From NCBI GenBank assembly GCA_945893365.1, contig CAMDED010000063.1, positions 1-40,101 of the forward strand: 40,101 nt of DNA. Reading direction: 5' to 3'. This document shows, in pieces, positions 8,559 to 16,694 of this stretch. Every line of letters begins with the position of its first letter. Position 1 is the stretch's first letter. The notes under the pieces were generated by a model that worked only from the letters and a program-made list of their open reading frames with translations, was not told where the DNA came from and ran no database searches. The position numbers and the translations under genes are program-made. The stretch is from Candidatus Sulfopaludibacter sp. SbA3. Lineage in GTDB: Bacteria; Acidobacteriota; Terriglobia; Bryobacterales; Bryobacteraceae.

Positions 8559-9797
8559 CTAGTTCCGAACCTGAACTTTCATTCCATCCACCAGGGACGC
8601 CAGGCTGCTGGTGGCGACTTTATCTCCCGCGTGGACCATCTCGCCGGGAACTTCGACCCAGCCCTTTTCCTCCCTTCCAGGAGGAATCAGTTTTTCCGCG
8701 ACCTGGCCGCCGTTCAGCAGAAATATCTTCGTCAGCCCCGCAACTGAATAGATGGCTTCGCGCGGCGCCATTACGACGTTCACGCCGGCCGAAATCACGA
8801 GATGGACCTGCACGAACATGCCGGGCTTCAGCAGCGACGCGGGGCCGCCGCTCGAAACAAGCCGCGCCTCGGCTGTCAGCGATCGCGATCGCGGATCGAG
8901 CGACGGATTCAGCTCGCGAACGATTGCGCGGAAGCTTGCGCCGGGGGCGGAGGCGGTTGTGAAGGTGAGCGCCGTGCCGGGCCGGACCGCCGCAACGGCC
9001 ACTTCGGGGAGGTCCACGTGAAGACGAAGAGGACCCGACTTCACCAGCGTAAGAATAGGAACGTTCTCCTTGATGTACTGGCCGGGGGAAAGCAGTTTAG
9101 CGGCGACTACTCCGTCAAACGGCGCGCGAATCACGGTATCGCCGAGGCGCTTCTGAGCGAGCTTCCATTCCGCCCGCAGACTCTGAATCAGCGCCAGTTG
9201 CGTGCGCAGATCGTCGCGAGCGGCCTGAACGGCGGCTTCGCGGGAGCGGTACGACTTCTCGAGTTCCGTGTAACGCTCCCGCGCCACGTCGCCGGACGCG
9301 ACGAGCTTGGCTGCGCTCTCATACTTCGAGCGGGCGTCCTCCATCTGCGCCAGAGCCTGGCGGATGGCGGGCGTGAGGTCGGGGCTCGTTTCCTCCTCGC
9401 CGGGCGAGAGACCAACGCGCGCGAGCGCTTGCGAAAGGGCGGCGCGCGTACGTTCCACTTGCAGCGTGGCCTCGCGAGAGTCGAGCTCCACCAGAACGTC
9501 GCCCTTGCGGACGGTCCGGCCAAAGTCGGAATTCACCTTGACCAGCGTGCCGGCGAACTCTGAACTGACGTTGACGGTTTCGTCGGCGAGAAGCGATCCG
9601 GTTACGGAGATCGCCTGTTCCATCTGGCGCGTCTCCGCCGCGGCGGCCTTTACTTCAAGCGGCGGAGGAGGAGCCGAGGCTGCTTTCGCGCCGTCGCCTG
9701 CGTTCCGGCTGCCGCATCCCGCGAGCGCGATTGCGGCTAAGACCAAAGCGGCTCGAACCGAAGCCGCTGGAATCAAGTTATGATGCCTAAATTTCAT
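8559..9797 (-). CDS. Efflux periplasmic adaptor lipoprotein (RND/HlyD family)
   Basis: A 412-residue membrane fusion protein that bridges an RND pump and its outer-membrane channel. The N-terminal signal ends in a lipobox (ALAGC), so it is probably a lipoprotein anchored in the inner membrane. The lipoyl half-motif 'TVNVSSEFAGTLVKVNSDFGRTVRKGDVLVELDSREA' is followed by an alpha-helical hairpin (about 115-220) with the heptad-like 'RQALAQMEDARSKYESAAKLV'. The second lipoyl half 'DTVIRAPFDGVVAAKLLSPGQYI' and the beta-barrel and membrane-proximal domains complete it. An ATG at 9797 is chosen; a TTG at 9803 overlapping the tetR stop is an alternative. The order tetR-adaptor-pump-channel is the standard tripartite efflux operon. 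Confidence 0.92.
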   Translation of the reverse strand: MKFRHHNLIPAASVRAALVLAAIALAGCGSRNAGDGAKAASAPPPPLEVKAAAAETRQMEQAISVTGSLLADETVNVSSEFAGTLVKVNSDFGRTVRKGDVLVELDSREATLQVERTRAALSQALARVGLSPGEEETSPDLTPAIRQALAQMEDARSKYESAAKLVASGDVARERYTELEKSYRSREAAVQAARDDLRTQLALIQSLRAEWKLAQKRLGDTVIRAPFDGVVAAKLLSPGQYIKENVPILTLVKSGPLRLHVDLPEVAVAAVRPGTALTFTTASAPGASFRAIVRELNPSLDPRSRSLTAEARLVSSGGPASLLKPGMFVQVHLVISAGVNVVMAPREAIYSVAGLTKIFLLNGGQVAEKLIPPGREEKGWVEVPGEMVHAGDKVATSSLASLVDGMKVQVRN

Positions 9798-9799
9798 AT

Positions 9800-10417
9800 T
9801 CAATTGCCTTCAACTGCCGCCATACCCTGCAAGAACGTGCGAACCATTGCGTCGACAAACTTCTTCCGGCTGGCTTTGACAAGCGTGTCCTTAAATAGCA
9901 CGCGCATGAGTCCGTGATGGTTTACCATGCCCAAAAACATGCGGGCCGCGAGGTTTGGATCCATCCTGGCGAAAGCTCCCGCTTTCATGCGGCCTTTGAT
10001 ATATCCGGCGAGAACGTCATAGAGGTGCACGAGCTGGCGCTCGCAGAACTCGCCCGCAAGCTCGTGCCGCTCGAGAGCGCTGAACATCAGGAGCCGGATA
10101 TAATCCGGATCGCGTTCATAGCGGTCGAGTATGCCGTTGGCGAGCTGGGTGAGCAGAGCGCGGTCGTCCCCGGTAGTCTTGTAGCGCTTAAAAATGGCGC
10201 CGATTCGCTGGTGGCCCTCGCTTGCCTTCGATTCGATGATGGCCGTGTAAAGGGCCTGCTTGGTGGGAAAATGCTGATAGAGGACCGGCTCGGAGACGCC
10301 GGCCGCGAAAGCAAGCTCGCGCGTGGTCGTGCCGCGAAAGCCCTTTCCCGCGAATAGCCTGATGGCGCAGTCGAGAATCGCCCCGCGCCGTTCGCCGCCG
10401 CTCATTCGTGTTTTCAT
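9800..10417 (-). CDS. TetR/AcrR-family repressor of the efflux operon
   Basis: A 205-residue TetR-family regulator. The helix-turn-helix is visible at residues 5-50: 'RRGAILDCAIRLFAGKGFRG' then 'TTRELAFAAGVSEPVLYQHF'. The C-terminal ligand-binding helices follow, with 'LFKDTLVKASRKKFVDAMV' near the end. It is the first gene of the minus-strand efflux cluster and ends 2 bases before the adaptor ATG, so it very probably represses its own operon until a pump substrate binds. Two 14-bp palindromes sit 18 and 33 bases upstream. I prefer the ATG at 10417, with a weak GAAG ribosome site; a TTG at 10429 and an ATG at 10405 are in frame. Confidence 0.9.
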   Translation of the reverse strand: MKTRMSGGERRGAILDCAIRLFAGKGFRGTTTRELAFAAGVSEPVLYQHFPTKQALYTAIIESKASEGHQRIGAIFKRYKTTGDDRALLTQLANGILDRYERDPDYIRLLMFSALERHELAGEFCERQLVHLYDVLAGYIKGRMKAGAFARMDPNLAARMFLGMVNHHGLMRVLFKDTLVKASRKKFVDAMVRTFLQGMAAVEGN

Positions 10418-10434
10418 GTGACGCTTCAAATAAA

Positions 10435-10448
10435 CTAGCGTCCGCTAG
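10435..10448. promoter_or_regulatory. Operator candidate 1 upstream of tetR
   Basis: CTAGCGTCCGCTAG is a perfect palindrome with 6-base arms around a TC centre. It lies between the predicted -10 element and the tetR start, so bound protein would block transcription. With operator 2 it forms a tandem pair of matching architecture (CTAGCG/CGCTAG and TTAGTG/CACTAA, same TC centre), as expected for cooperative TetR dimers. Confidence 0.65.
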
Positions 10449-10449
10449 C

Positions 10450-10463
10450 TTAGTGTCCACTAA
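10450..10463. promoter_or_regulatory. Operator candidate 2 and -10 of the efflux operon
   Basis: TTAGTGTCCACTAA is a perfect palindrome with 6-base arms and a TC centre, one base from operator 1, with centres 15 bases apart. On the minus strand a -10-like TATATT (10467-10462) overlaps its outer edge. No good -35 is seen at the right spacing, so the promoter itself is weak or activator-dependent; the palindromes are the stronger signal. Confidence 0.65.
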
Positions 10464-10651
10464 TATAGCACGGTTTGCGCGGATGGGCCGCCCATTTTCC
10501 GGCAAGCGGCTGCTGTTACCCTCACCGGATGATGCGCCCGCCCGGCTTCGACTCGGGTATGACTGGGCCGCGGTTTGGGTCGCGGACCTGGCGCGGACGG
10601 TCCCGCCAAATTCGCTACAATGTCTCTGGTCATTCCCTAAAGGAGAAACCC

Positions 10652-11410
10652 ATGCTGCTCGGCGCCGTAACGTACAACGTCCTGAAGGATTGGGACGTCG
10701 AAACCATCATCAAGAATTTGGAGGCTGCCGGCTTCGAAGCCGTTGAATTGCGCACCGGCCACAAGCACGGCGTTGAGACTACTCTTTCCCGCGCTGAACG
10801 GGAGAAGGTCAAAGCGCGCTTCCAGCGCAGCAAGGTCCGCCTTCTGAGCTACGGCTCCACCTGTGAGTTCCATTCGCCCGACGCCGCCGAACGCGCGAAG
10901 CAGGTTGAGACCGGCAAGGCGTTCATCGACCTTGCGCACGACACCGGCGCCTGGGGAGTGAAGGTCCGTCCCAACGGTCTTCCGGAGGGCGTCCCCAAGG
11001 AAACCACGATCGGCCGCATTGGAGCGTGTCTGCGCGAGTTGGGCAACTACGGCAGCGGAAAGGGAGTCGAGATCTGGATGGAAGTTCACGGAAAGGATAC
11101 CCAGGTTCCCGAGGTTTCCGCAGCCATCATGCGCGCCGCCAAACACGACAACGTCGGCCTCTGCTGGAACTCGAATCCGACGGATATCAAGAACGGCTCC
11201 GTGAAGGAATATTTCGATCTCCTGCGCCCCTGGATCAAGAACTGCCACATCAACGAGCTCGCCGGCCCGTATCCGTATCGCGAGCTGTTCTCGCTGCTTC
11301 AAAAGAGCAAGTACGACCGCTACACGCTCTGTGAAGCGCAGGAGAGCAAGGAACCTGAACGCTTCCTGCAATGGTACCGGGCGCTGTGGACCGAGCTCAA
11401 GCGAGCATGA
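10652..11410 (+). CDS. Sugar phosphate isomerase/epimerase-like TIM-barrel protein
   Basis: A 252-residue AP-endonuclease-2-type TIM barrel (xylose isomerase-like). Visible features are the opening strand 'LLGAVTYNVLKDWDVETII', 'LEAAGFEAVELRTGHKHGVE', 'IDLAHDTGAWGVKVRPNG', 'VEIWMEVHGKD', 'NVGLCWNSNPTD' and 'NCHINELAGPYPYRELFSLL'. The Glu and His residues at strand ends resemble the metal site of sugar isomerases. The start is the ATG after AGGAGA at 10641, and a longer upstream reading has no ribosome site. There is no signal peptide, so it is cytoplasmic. Its last 4 bases overlap the M14 peptidase gene (ATGA), so the two are translationally coupled. Substrate unknown. Confidence 0.87.
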   Translation: MLLGAVTYNVLKDWDVETIIKNLEAAGFEAVELRTGHKHGVETTLSRAEREKVKARFQRSKVRLLSYGSTCEFHSPDAAERAKQVETGKAFIDLAHDTGAWGVKVRPNGLPEGVPKETTIGRIGACLRELGNYGSGKGVEIWMEVHGKDTQVPEVSAAIMRAAKHDNVGLCWNSNPTDIKNGSVKEYFDLLRPWIKNCHINELAGPYPYRELFSLLQKSKYDRYTLCEAQESKEPERFLQWYRALWTELKRA

Positions 11411-13761
11411 CGCCTGTAACCCGCCGGGCCGCCGCGCTTCTCTTCACTGCGGTGGCGGCCTGCGCCGCGGCCGTTCCCGAGCCGCAATCTCACTTCGGCC
11501 ACCCGATCGGCGCGGACCGCACGGTTCTCGACTGGGACAAAGTCGTTTCGTATTTCCACTTGCTGCAGAAAAACAGCGACCTCATCCGCGTCGAGGAAAT
11601 CGGAAAAACCGCGGGTGGCAGGCCGTTCATCTACGCCGCCATCGCGTCGCCGGGCACGCTGCGGAACCTTGCCCGCTACCGTGAGATTCAGCGGAAACTG
11701 GCCGACCCGCGGCTCACCTCGGAACAGGAAGCCGCGCGGCTCGCCGCCGAAGGCAAGACGGTCGTGTTGATCACGTGTTCGATCCATTCGACCGAAATCG
11801 CCTCGACGCACACGGCCGTCGAATTCGCCTATCGCCTGATCACCGAGGACAAACCGCGCTTCCGCGCCATTCTCGAAAACACGATTTTTCTGCTCGTGCC
11901 GTCGCTAAATCCGGACGGCGTCGATATCGTGACGCGCTGGTACCGCAAGACGCTGGGCACGCCGTACGAGGGGACGCCGCCGCCGGAACTCTACCACAAG
12001 TACGTGGGTCACGATAACAATCGCGACTGGTACATCTTCTCCCAGCCTGAAAGCCGCCATACGGTTTCGAAGCTGCATAACGTGTGGCATCCGCAGATTG
12101 TTTATGACGTTCATCAGCAGGGTGCAAACGCGTCGCGTATTTTCGTTCCGCCATGGCTCGATCCCATTGAGCCGAACGTCGACGCGATCCTCGCGCAACA
12201 GACGAACATGATCGGAGCGGCGATGGCCGCCGACCTTACCGCCGCCGGAAAGACGGGGGTCGCCATCAACGCCGCATACGACTTCTGGACCCCCGCCCGC
12301 CACTACCAGGCCTATCACGGCGGCATGCGTATCCTCAGCGAATCCGCGAGCGCGAAGCTTGCCACGCCGGTCGCGATAAAGAAGGAAGACCTCGACACGC
12401 AAGCGCTCGGGTATAACGCGCAGGAACGAAGCTGGAATCATCTGGAGCCCTGGGAGGGCGGCGAGTGGCATCTTCGCGACATCATCGGCTACCAGTCGAT
12501 CGCGTTCGAATCCTGCCTCTACCAGGCGGCGATTCGCCGCGAAGACCTGTTGACTAATTTCTACAGGATCGGCCGGCGCGCGCTCGCGCGAACGTCTCCC
12601 TACGGCTTCCTCATCGCCGCCGGCCAGCGCGACCCCGGCGCGGCACGCAAGCTCATCGAGACCCTGCGGTTCGGCATGGTGGAGGTGGAGCCGCTCCCCG
12701 GCGGCAGCCATCTTGTCAAGATGGCGCAACCTTATGGAAGCTACGCAAAAACCTTGCTCGAACGGCAGCGGTATCCGGATTTGCGCATGTATCCCGGCGG
12801 TCCGCCCAGGCGTCCCTACGATGTAACGGCGCACACGCTGCCGCTGCTGATGGGTGTGGACGTCGAGCGGCTTGAACAGGCTCCTCCGGTTGCACAGTCC
12901 GGCCCGCCGGCGCCCGTCAGCGCCAACCTGTCCGGCAATCTGTCCGCCTCGGACACTGGCACCTGGCGCGAAGTGAACCGGATCTGGCGAACCGGCAGTC
13001 CCGTGTGGCGCGATACGGCGTCCGGCGATTTCGCAGCGGCCGCGAGACTTGGCTGGAAGCAGCTGCGAGCCCCGCGAGTAGGCCTGTACAAGAGCTTCGT
13101 TCCAAGCATGGATGAAGGATGGACCCGCTGGCTGATCGAAGAGTTCGGCTTCGCCTACGCGAGCGTTTCGAACCGGGAAATCCGCGCGGGCAAACTCAAG
13201 GACGGCTTGGATGTGCTGGTTTTCGCCGATCAGCCGCCCGCCTCGATCCATATGGGCCACCGCCCCGGCACGATGCCCGAAGAGTTCACGGGCGGGCTGG
13301 GCGAAGACGGCGCTTCGGCCTTGAAAGCCTTTGCCGCGGAGGGCGGCACGCTTGTGTTTCTGAACCGCGCCTGCGACTTCGCCGCCGGCCATCTGGGCGT
13401 CAAAGCGAAGAACGTCGTTGGCGGCGTCTCGAACCGCGAGTTCTATTCACCCGGTTCGCTGCTTAACGCAACGCTCGACGCGAGCAGTCCGCTCACGCTT
13501 GGGTTGCCCGAGCGGATCGCCATCTGGTCCGAGCACAGCCCCGCATGGGAGACGGAAGAAACCACAGTGGCGCGCTATGCGCAGTCGAACGTACTCGCGT
13601 CCGGTTGGCTGCTCGGAGAGAAGTTGATTGCGGGCCGCTCGGCGCTGGTCGACGCGCGGATGGGAAAGGGGCGCGTTATCCTCTTCGGCATGCGCCCGCA
13701 GTATCGAGCGCAGAGCTATCAGGCCTTCAAGCTGTTTTTCAACGCGCTCCTGTATTTCTGA
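11407..13761 (+). CDS. Exported M14-family zinc carboxypeptidase with C-terminal amidotransferase-like domain
   Basis: A 784-residue secreted protein; the first 22 residues are a signal peptide (RRAAALLFTAVAACAAAV). The peptidase M14 domain spans about 30-370: the first zinc motif HSTE at 127-130, 'NPDGVD' at 169-174, 'GHDNNRDWY' at 201-209, and the third zinc ligand His in 'YDVHQQGANASRIFVPP' at about 236. Residues about 550-784 ('RVGLYKSF', 'GGTLVFLNRACDFA', 'GRVILFGMRPQYRAQSYQAFKLFFN') look like a class I amidotransferase/ThuA-like domain without catalysis. This two-domain layout is known in acidobacterial zinc carboxypeptidases. It likely trims peptides in the periplasm or outside. It starts inside the stop of the upstream gene. 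Confidence 0.9.
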   Translation: MTPVTRRAAALLFTAVAACAAAVPEPQSHFGHPIGADRTVLDWDKVVSYFHLLQKNSDLIRVEEIGKTAGGRPFIYAAIASPGTLRNLARYREIQRKLADPRLTSEQEAARLAAEGKTVVLITCSIHSTEIASTHTAVEFAYRLITEDKPRFRAILENTIFLLVPSLNPDGVDIVTRWYRKTLGTPYEGTPPPELYHKYVGHDNNRDWYIFSQPESRHTVSKLHNVWHPQIVYDVHQQGANASRIFVPPWLDPIEPNVDAILAQQTNMIGAAMAADLTAAGKTGVAINAAYDFWTPARHYQAYHGGMRILSESASAKLATPVAIKKEDLDTQALGYNAQERSWNHLEPWEGGEWHLRDIIGYQSIAFESCLYQAAIRREDLLTNFYRIGRRALARTSPYGFLIAAGQRDPGAARKLIETLRFGMVEVEPLPGGSHLVKMAQPYGSYAKTLLERQRYPDLRMYPGGPPRRPYDVTAHTLPLLMGVDVERLEQAPPVAQSGPPAPVSANLSGNLSASDTGTWREVNRIWRTGSPVWRDTASGDFAAAARLGWKQLRAPRVGLYKSFVPSMDEGWTRWLIEEFGFAYASVSNREIRAGKLKDGLDVLVFADQPPASIHMGHRPGTMPEEFTGGLGEDGASALKAFAAEGGTLVFLNRACDFAAGHLGVKAKNVVGGVSNREFYSPGSLLNATLDASSPLTLGLPERIAIWSEHSPAWETEETTVARYAQSNVLASGWLLGEKLIAGRSALVDARMGKGRVILFGMRPQYRAQSYQAFKLFFNALLYF

Positions 13762-13837
13762 GGTGCGCCCCGCTCCGCGCCACTTTCGCCAATGCCCGAA
13801 TGCATGTAAGGTTGGGCCGATAGCCGATGCGCCGAGC

Positions 13838-15703
13838 CTACGGCTCCAGATACACGCGCACGCGGTTGCTTTCCCGTCCTTCGGCCGCGACGTAGAGCTC
13901 GGCCGGACCGGCGTTGACGAGCGCGGGGAGCTCGGCTTCGAGCAGATAGTAACCGATATACCCAGGGGCGAGCGTCGAGCGAGTCACGCGGAGCGGCACG
14001 CGATCGAGCCACACCTCGACGGGGACGGCGACCTGCGGCGGGCTTTCGAGCGGCGCCGCGAGTCCGGTCGGCCAGGCGGGACGAGTGATCCCAAGTCCCG
14101 TCGCGAGAATCTGAATCCGCGCGCCGGAGTGAGCCGCGCGGCCCGCGTCGAGCACAAGACCGCTGTCGGCGTCCAGAAGCAGAGGAGCGCCGTCTCGATC
14201 AACAAATATCGCCGGAGCGACGTTCTCGAGCTGTAAAGGCAGCGTAACTCCGCGTCCCCCCGCCTCGATCGCCAGCGCGAGCGAAGAGCCGGTGGCCTCG
14301 AAAGGAACCTGGATCTGCGATTCGCTCGCGGAAGAAGCCAGAATGGGAAACGTCAACTGGCCGGATTGCACGCGGTCTACGCGTCCGCCGAGCACGCTGA
14401 GCAGGGAACCGGGGGCGGCCGCGCGAACGCTGAAATCGGCCGCGTTCACGATCCGCAGGGTCCGTACCCGATGCGGGGAGGCCGTCGCGAAAAGTCCGTA
14501 GCCATCGAGCGCGACGTACAGTTGATTGCCGGTCTGGTCGAGACGGACGTCGGTGGCGCGGGCGGCAGGAAGACCGTCGCTGACAAGAGTCCAGGCGCCG
14601 GCGGGCCCCGCGGCAGTGAGGCTCGCCCGCATCAGGAACACGCCGCGTTCGGTGGCGGCATAGATTGCCGCGTCGGCGCCATCCAAACCGGCTGAACCGT
14701 TGGCGGAACCGCCGGCCGTAACGGCATAGGCTGGCGCGTCGGGGAGGTTCGCGGTCAAATCGTCCCAGTAGAGTCCGCCGTTCACGGTGCGCAGAACGTG
14801 TGGGCCCCGCCCGCCGAGTGCGGCGAGTGCGATTCGCGGTTCTCGCGCATCGACGTAAATGTGCTCGACCGGACCGCCTCCGCCCGCGCGTGAGAGCCGC
14901 CAGGAACGCCCGGCGTCGAGCGAACTCCAAATGCGGCCGTCCGAGGCTCCGGCGAACCGGAAGTCCCCGCTTCCCGCCGTGGCGCTCAGCGGAACGCCGA
15001 GCGAAGCCGAAAATGCGGCTCGTTCTTCCTCTTCCCGGCTGGCGGAGGAATCGCTGACGGCGACCCAATCTTTCGATCCGCCGGGCTGCCACTCGACCGG
15101 GCCGATCCCGTCGACCAGAAGTCGCGCTCCCGAGCCGCGGCCGGGGGTGGAAAGAATCCGGCGGACCGGGAGATTCGGCAGCGACTGGTTCAGGCTGCTC
15201 CAGGAAAGCCCCGCATCGGCGGAACGCCAGACGCCAAAATCATTCGCCACAGCCAGCTGCTCAACCGAAGACGGTGAGATGGCGAGATCGTGCTGCGGAC
15301 CGCCGATCACAGGGCGATCCCGATAGGCGGTTAGATTCGTCCACTCGCGCCCACCGTCTTCGCTGCGATACACATTCGAGCCGAACAGGAAGAGGCGGCT
15401 CGGGTCCGACGCGAGGAAGCGAAGGCGTCCCGCGCGGGCTGGCGGTTCAACGGCCGGCGAGGGAGCCCATGCCTCGAAATCCGACGTTTCCCAAATGCGC
15501 CCGGACCGCGTTCGGGCATAGAGCTTGGCGCCGTCCGGAGAGTACCAGACCGAATCGGCGGGCCCGGTTGCCGGTCCTGCCAAAAACAAGTCGACGGATG
15601 AACTTCCAATGTGCCGCCAATCCGGCCTTGGAGCGAGAGCGCGCTCCTGTGCAACTGCCGTTCCCAGACCGGCGGCAGTTATGAACAGAATCAGTGCCCG
15701 CAT
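13838..15703 (-). CDS. Exported beta-propeller protein with TIGR03437-type C-terminal domain
   Basis: About 621 residues from the ATG at 15703. A signal peptide (MRALILFITAAGLGTAVAQ) is followed by a sialidase/BNR or VPS10-like propeller with repeated Asp-box-like pieces ('VYRSEDGGREWTNL', 'VWRSADAGLSWSSL', 'IWSSLDAGRSWRLS', 'VLRTVNGGLYWDDL'). From about residue 415 a TIGR03437-type domain begins ('IVNAADFSVRAAAPGSLLSVLGG' and 'GPAELYVAAEGRESNRVRVYLEP' at the end). That domain was defined in Solibacter usitatus, so it is a strong lineage hint. No enzymatic residues are evident; a binding or cell-surface role is inferred. A longer in-frame start (15796) lacks a signal peptide at its N-terminus. 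Confidence 0.82.
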   Translation of the reverse strand: MRALILFITAAGLGTAVAQERALAPRPDWRHIGSSSVDLFLAGPATGPADSVWYSPDGAKLYARTRSGRIWETSDFEAWAPSPAVEPPARAGRLRFLASDPSRLFLFGSNVYRSEDGGREWTNLTAYRDRPVIGGPQHDLAISPSSVEQLAVANDFGVWRSADAGLSWSSLNQSLPNLPVRRILSTPGRGSGARLLVDGIGPVEWQPGGSKDWVAVSDSSASREEEERAAFSASLGVPLSATAGSGDFRFAGASDGRIWSSLDAGRSWRLSRAGGGGPVEHIYVDAREPRIALAALGGRGPHVLRTVNGGLYWDDLTANLPDAPAYAVTAGGSANGSAGLDGADAAIYAATERGVFLMRASLTAAGPAGAWTLVSDGLPAARATDVRLDQTGNQLYVALDGYGLFATASPHRVRTLRIVNAADFSVRAAAPGSLLSVLGGRVDRVQSGQLTFPILASSASESQIQVPFEATGSSLALAIEAGGRGVTLPLQLENVAPAIFVDRDGAPLLLDADSGLVLDAGRAAHSGARIQILATGLGITRPAWPTGLAAPLESPPQVAVPVEVWLDRVPLRVTRSTLAPGYIGYYLLEAELPALVNAGPAELYVAAEGRESNRVRVYLEP

Positions 15704-15720
15704 TGTGTCAGTGCGACACA
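15704..15720 (-). promoter_or_regulatory. Perfect inverted repeat abutting the start codon of the propeller gene
   Basis: TGTGTC AGTGC GACACA (15704-15720) has 6-base perfect arms and a 5-base loop. It ends exactly at the base before the minus-strand ATG at 15703. No Shine-Dalgarno sequence is seen there. It could be an operator or an mRNA hairpin that holds the start region. Confidence 0.5.
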
Positions 15721-15857
15721 TACCTGAGTACCATACTAACGCATCGACAGATCGGGCATTTTCCGATAGTATTGAAATCAAAGGGTTGGCGCCCATTGGG
15801 ATATGGCTCTATTCGTGCACTGAATATTTGGTGCTAAACTCGTTTTTAGCTGAAGGC

Positions 15858-16688
15858 ATGTTGAAAAAGCTTCCAAATCGCGCCGCAACGCTGGCCTTGG
15901 TCATAGCCGGTTGGACGGTGGCATGCCTCGGTCAGGTTCCGGGGATTCCGCTGGGCGGTGGCGCGGCGAAGGTGATTTCACTGACCGGGCAAGTCTCGGT
16001 GATGCGGGATTCGACCCCGTGGGCCTTAAGCGTGGGCGATGCCGTGCAGCCGCGCCAAATGATCCTTACGGGGCCCGACGGTTTTGCCGTGTTCGGGCTG
16101 GCGGACCGGAGCACATTCGAAGTCTATCCGAATTCGCGCGTCATTTTCCGGGATAACCCGGGTTCCTGGAAAGATCTTCTTGAACTCTTCATTGGACGCG
16201 TGAAGGTCCACATTGAAAAGTTAGGCGGACTGCCGAATCACAATCGCGTGCGTACGCCGACCGCCGTAATTTCGGTGCGCGGCACGACGTTCGACGTGGC
16301 GGTGGAAGACGAGGACGCAACCACGCTGGTGCTGGTGGATGAGGGCGCGGTGAACGTGCAGCACGTGCTGTTGCCAAGCGGCGACGGCAAGCTTTTGGGC
16401 GCTGGCGAATGGATCAGGGTGTACAAGCGGCAGCCGCTCGCGGCGAAACAGACGGATCGCGGCGGCGTGCTTCAGGGAGCGATGCGCGTCGCGGGAGACG
16501 TTCTCTACGGGATTCTGTACCGGAACGCGCAGACGTCGCGGCCCGGCGGCAGCGGCGGAAGTGGAGCCGGAACCTCCGTTCCCGGGTCTGCCGGTGGCGG
16601 CGCTCCGCTGCCAGGGGACACCGCGGCCGACCCTCCGCCACCTCCGCCTCCGCCTCCACCACCTCCTCCTCCGCCAGGCGGCGACTGA
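15858..16688 (+). CDS. FecR-domain secreted protein with poly-proline tail
   Basis: 276 residues. Signal peptide 'ATLALVIAGWTVACLG' and then a FecR domain at about 35-165: 'VISLTGQVSVMRDSTPWALSVGD', 'GPDGFAVFGLADRSTFEVYPNSRVIFRD', 'LFIGRVKVHIEKLGG', 'TPTAVISVRGTTFDV'. In FecR sensors this domain senses outer-membrane receptor signals, but stand-alone exported versions such as this, with no membrane helix, are common in Acidobacteria and their role is unclear. The last 60 residues are glycine-rich and end in 15 consecutive prolines and GGD. Start chosen at ATG 15858, 6 bases after GAAGG-like sequence. It ends 6 bases before the M49-like gene and is probably co-transcribed with it. Confidence 0.83.
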   Translation: MLKKLPNRAATLALVIAGWTVACLGQVPGIPLGGGAAKVISLTGQVSVMRDSTPWALSVGDAVQPRQMILTGPDGFAVFGLADRSTFEVYPNSRVIFRDNPGSWKDLLELFIGRVKVHIEKLGGLPNHNRVRTPTAVISVRGTTFDVAVEDEDATTLVLVDEGAVNVQHVLLPSGDGKLLGAGEWIRVYKRQPLAAKQTDRGGVLQGAMRVAGDVLYGILYRNAQTSRPGGSGGSGAGTSVPGSAGGGAPLPGDTAADPPPPPPPPPPPPPPPGGD

Positions 16689-16694
16689 GATCTG

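Noticed and set aside
11905-13392. A 495-residue minus-strand open frame inside the M14 peptidase gene
   Set aside because: The plus strand has complete zinc motifs and a signal peptide. The minus frame is a by-product of GC-rich codons.
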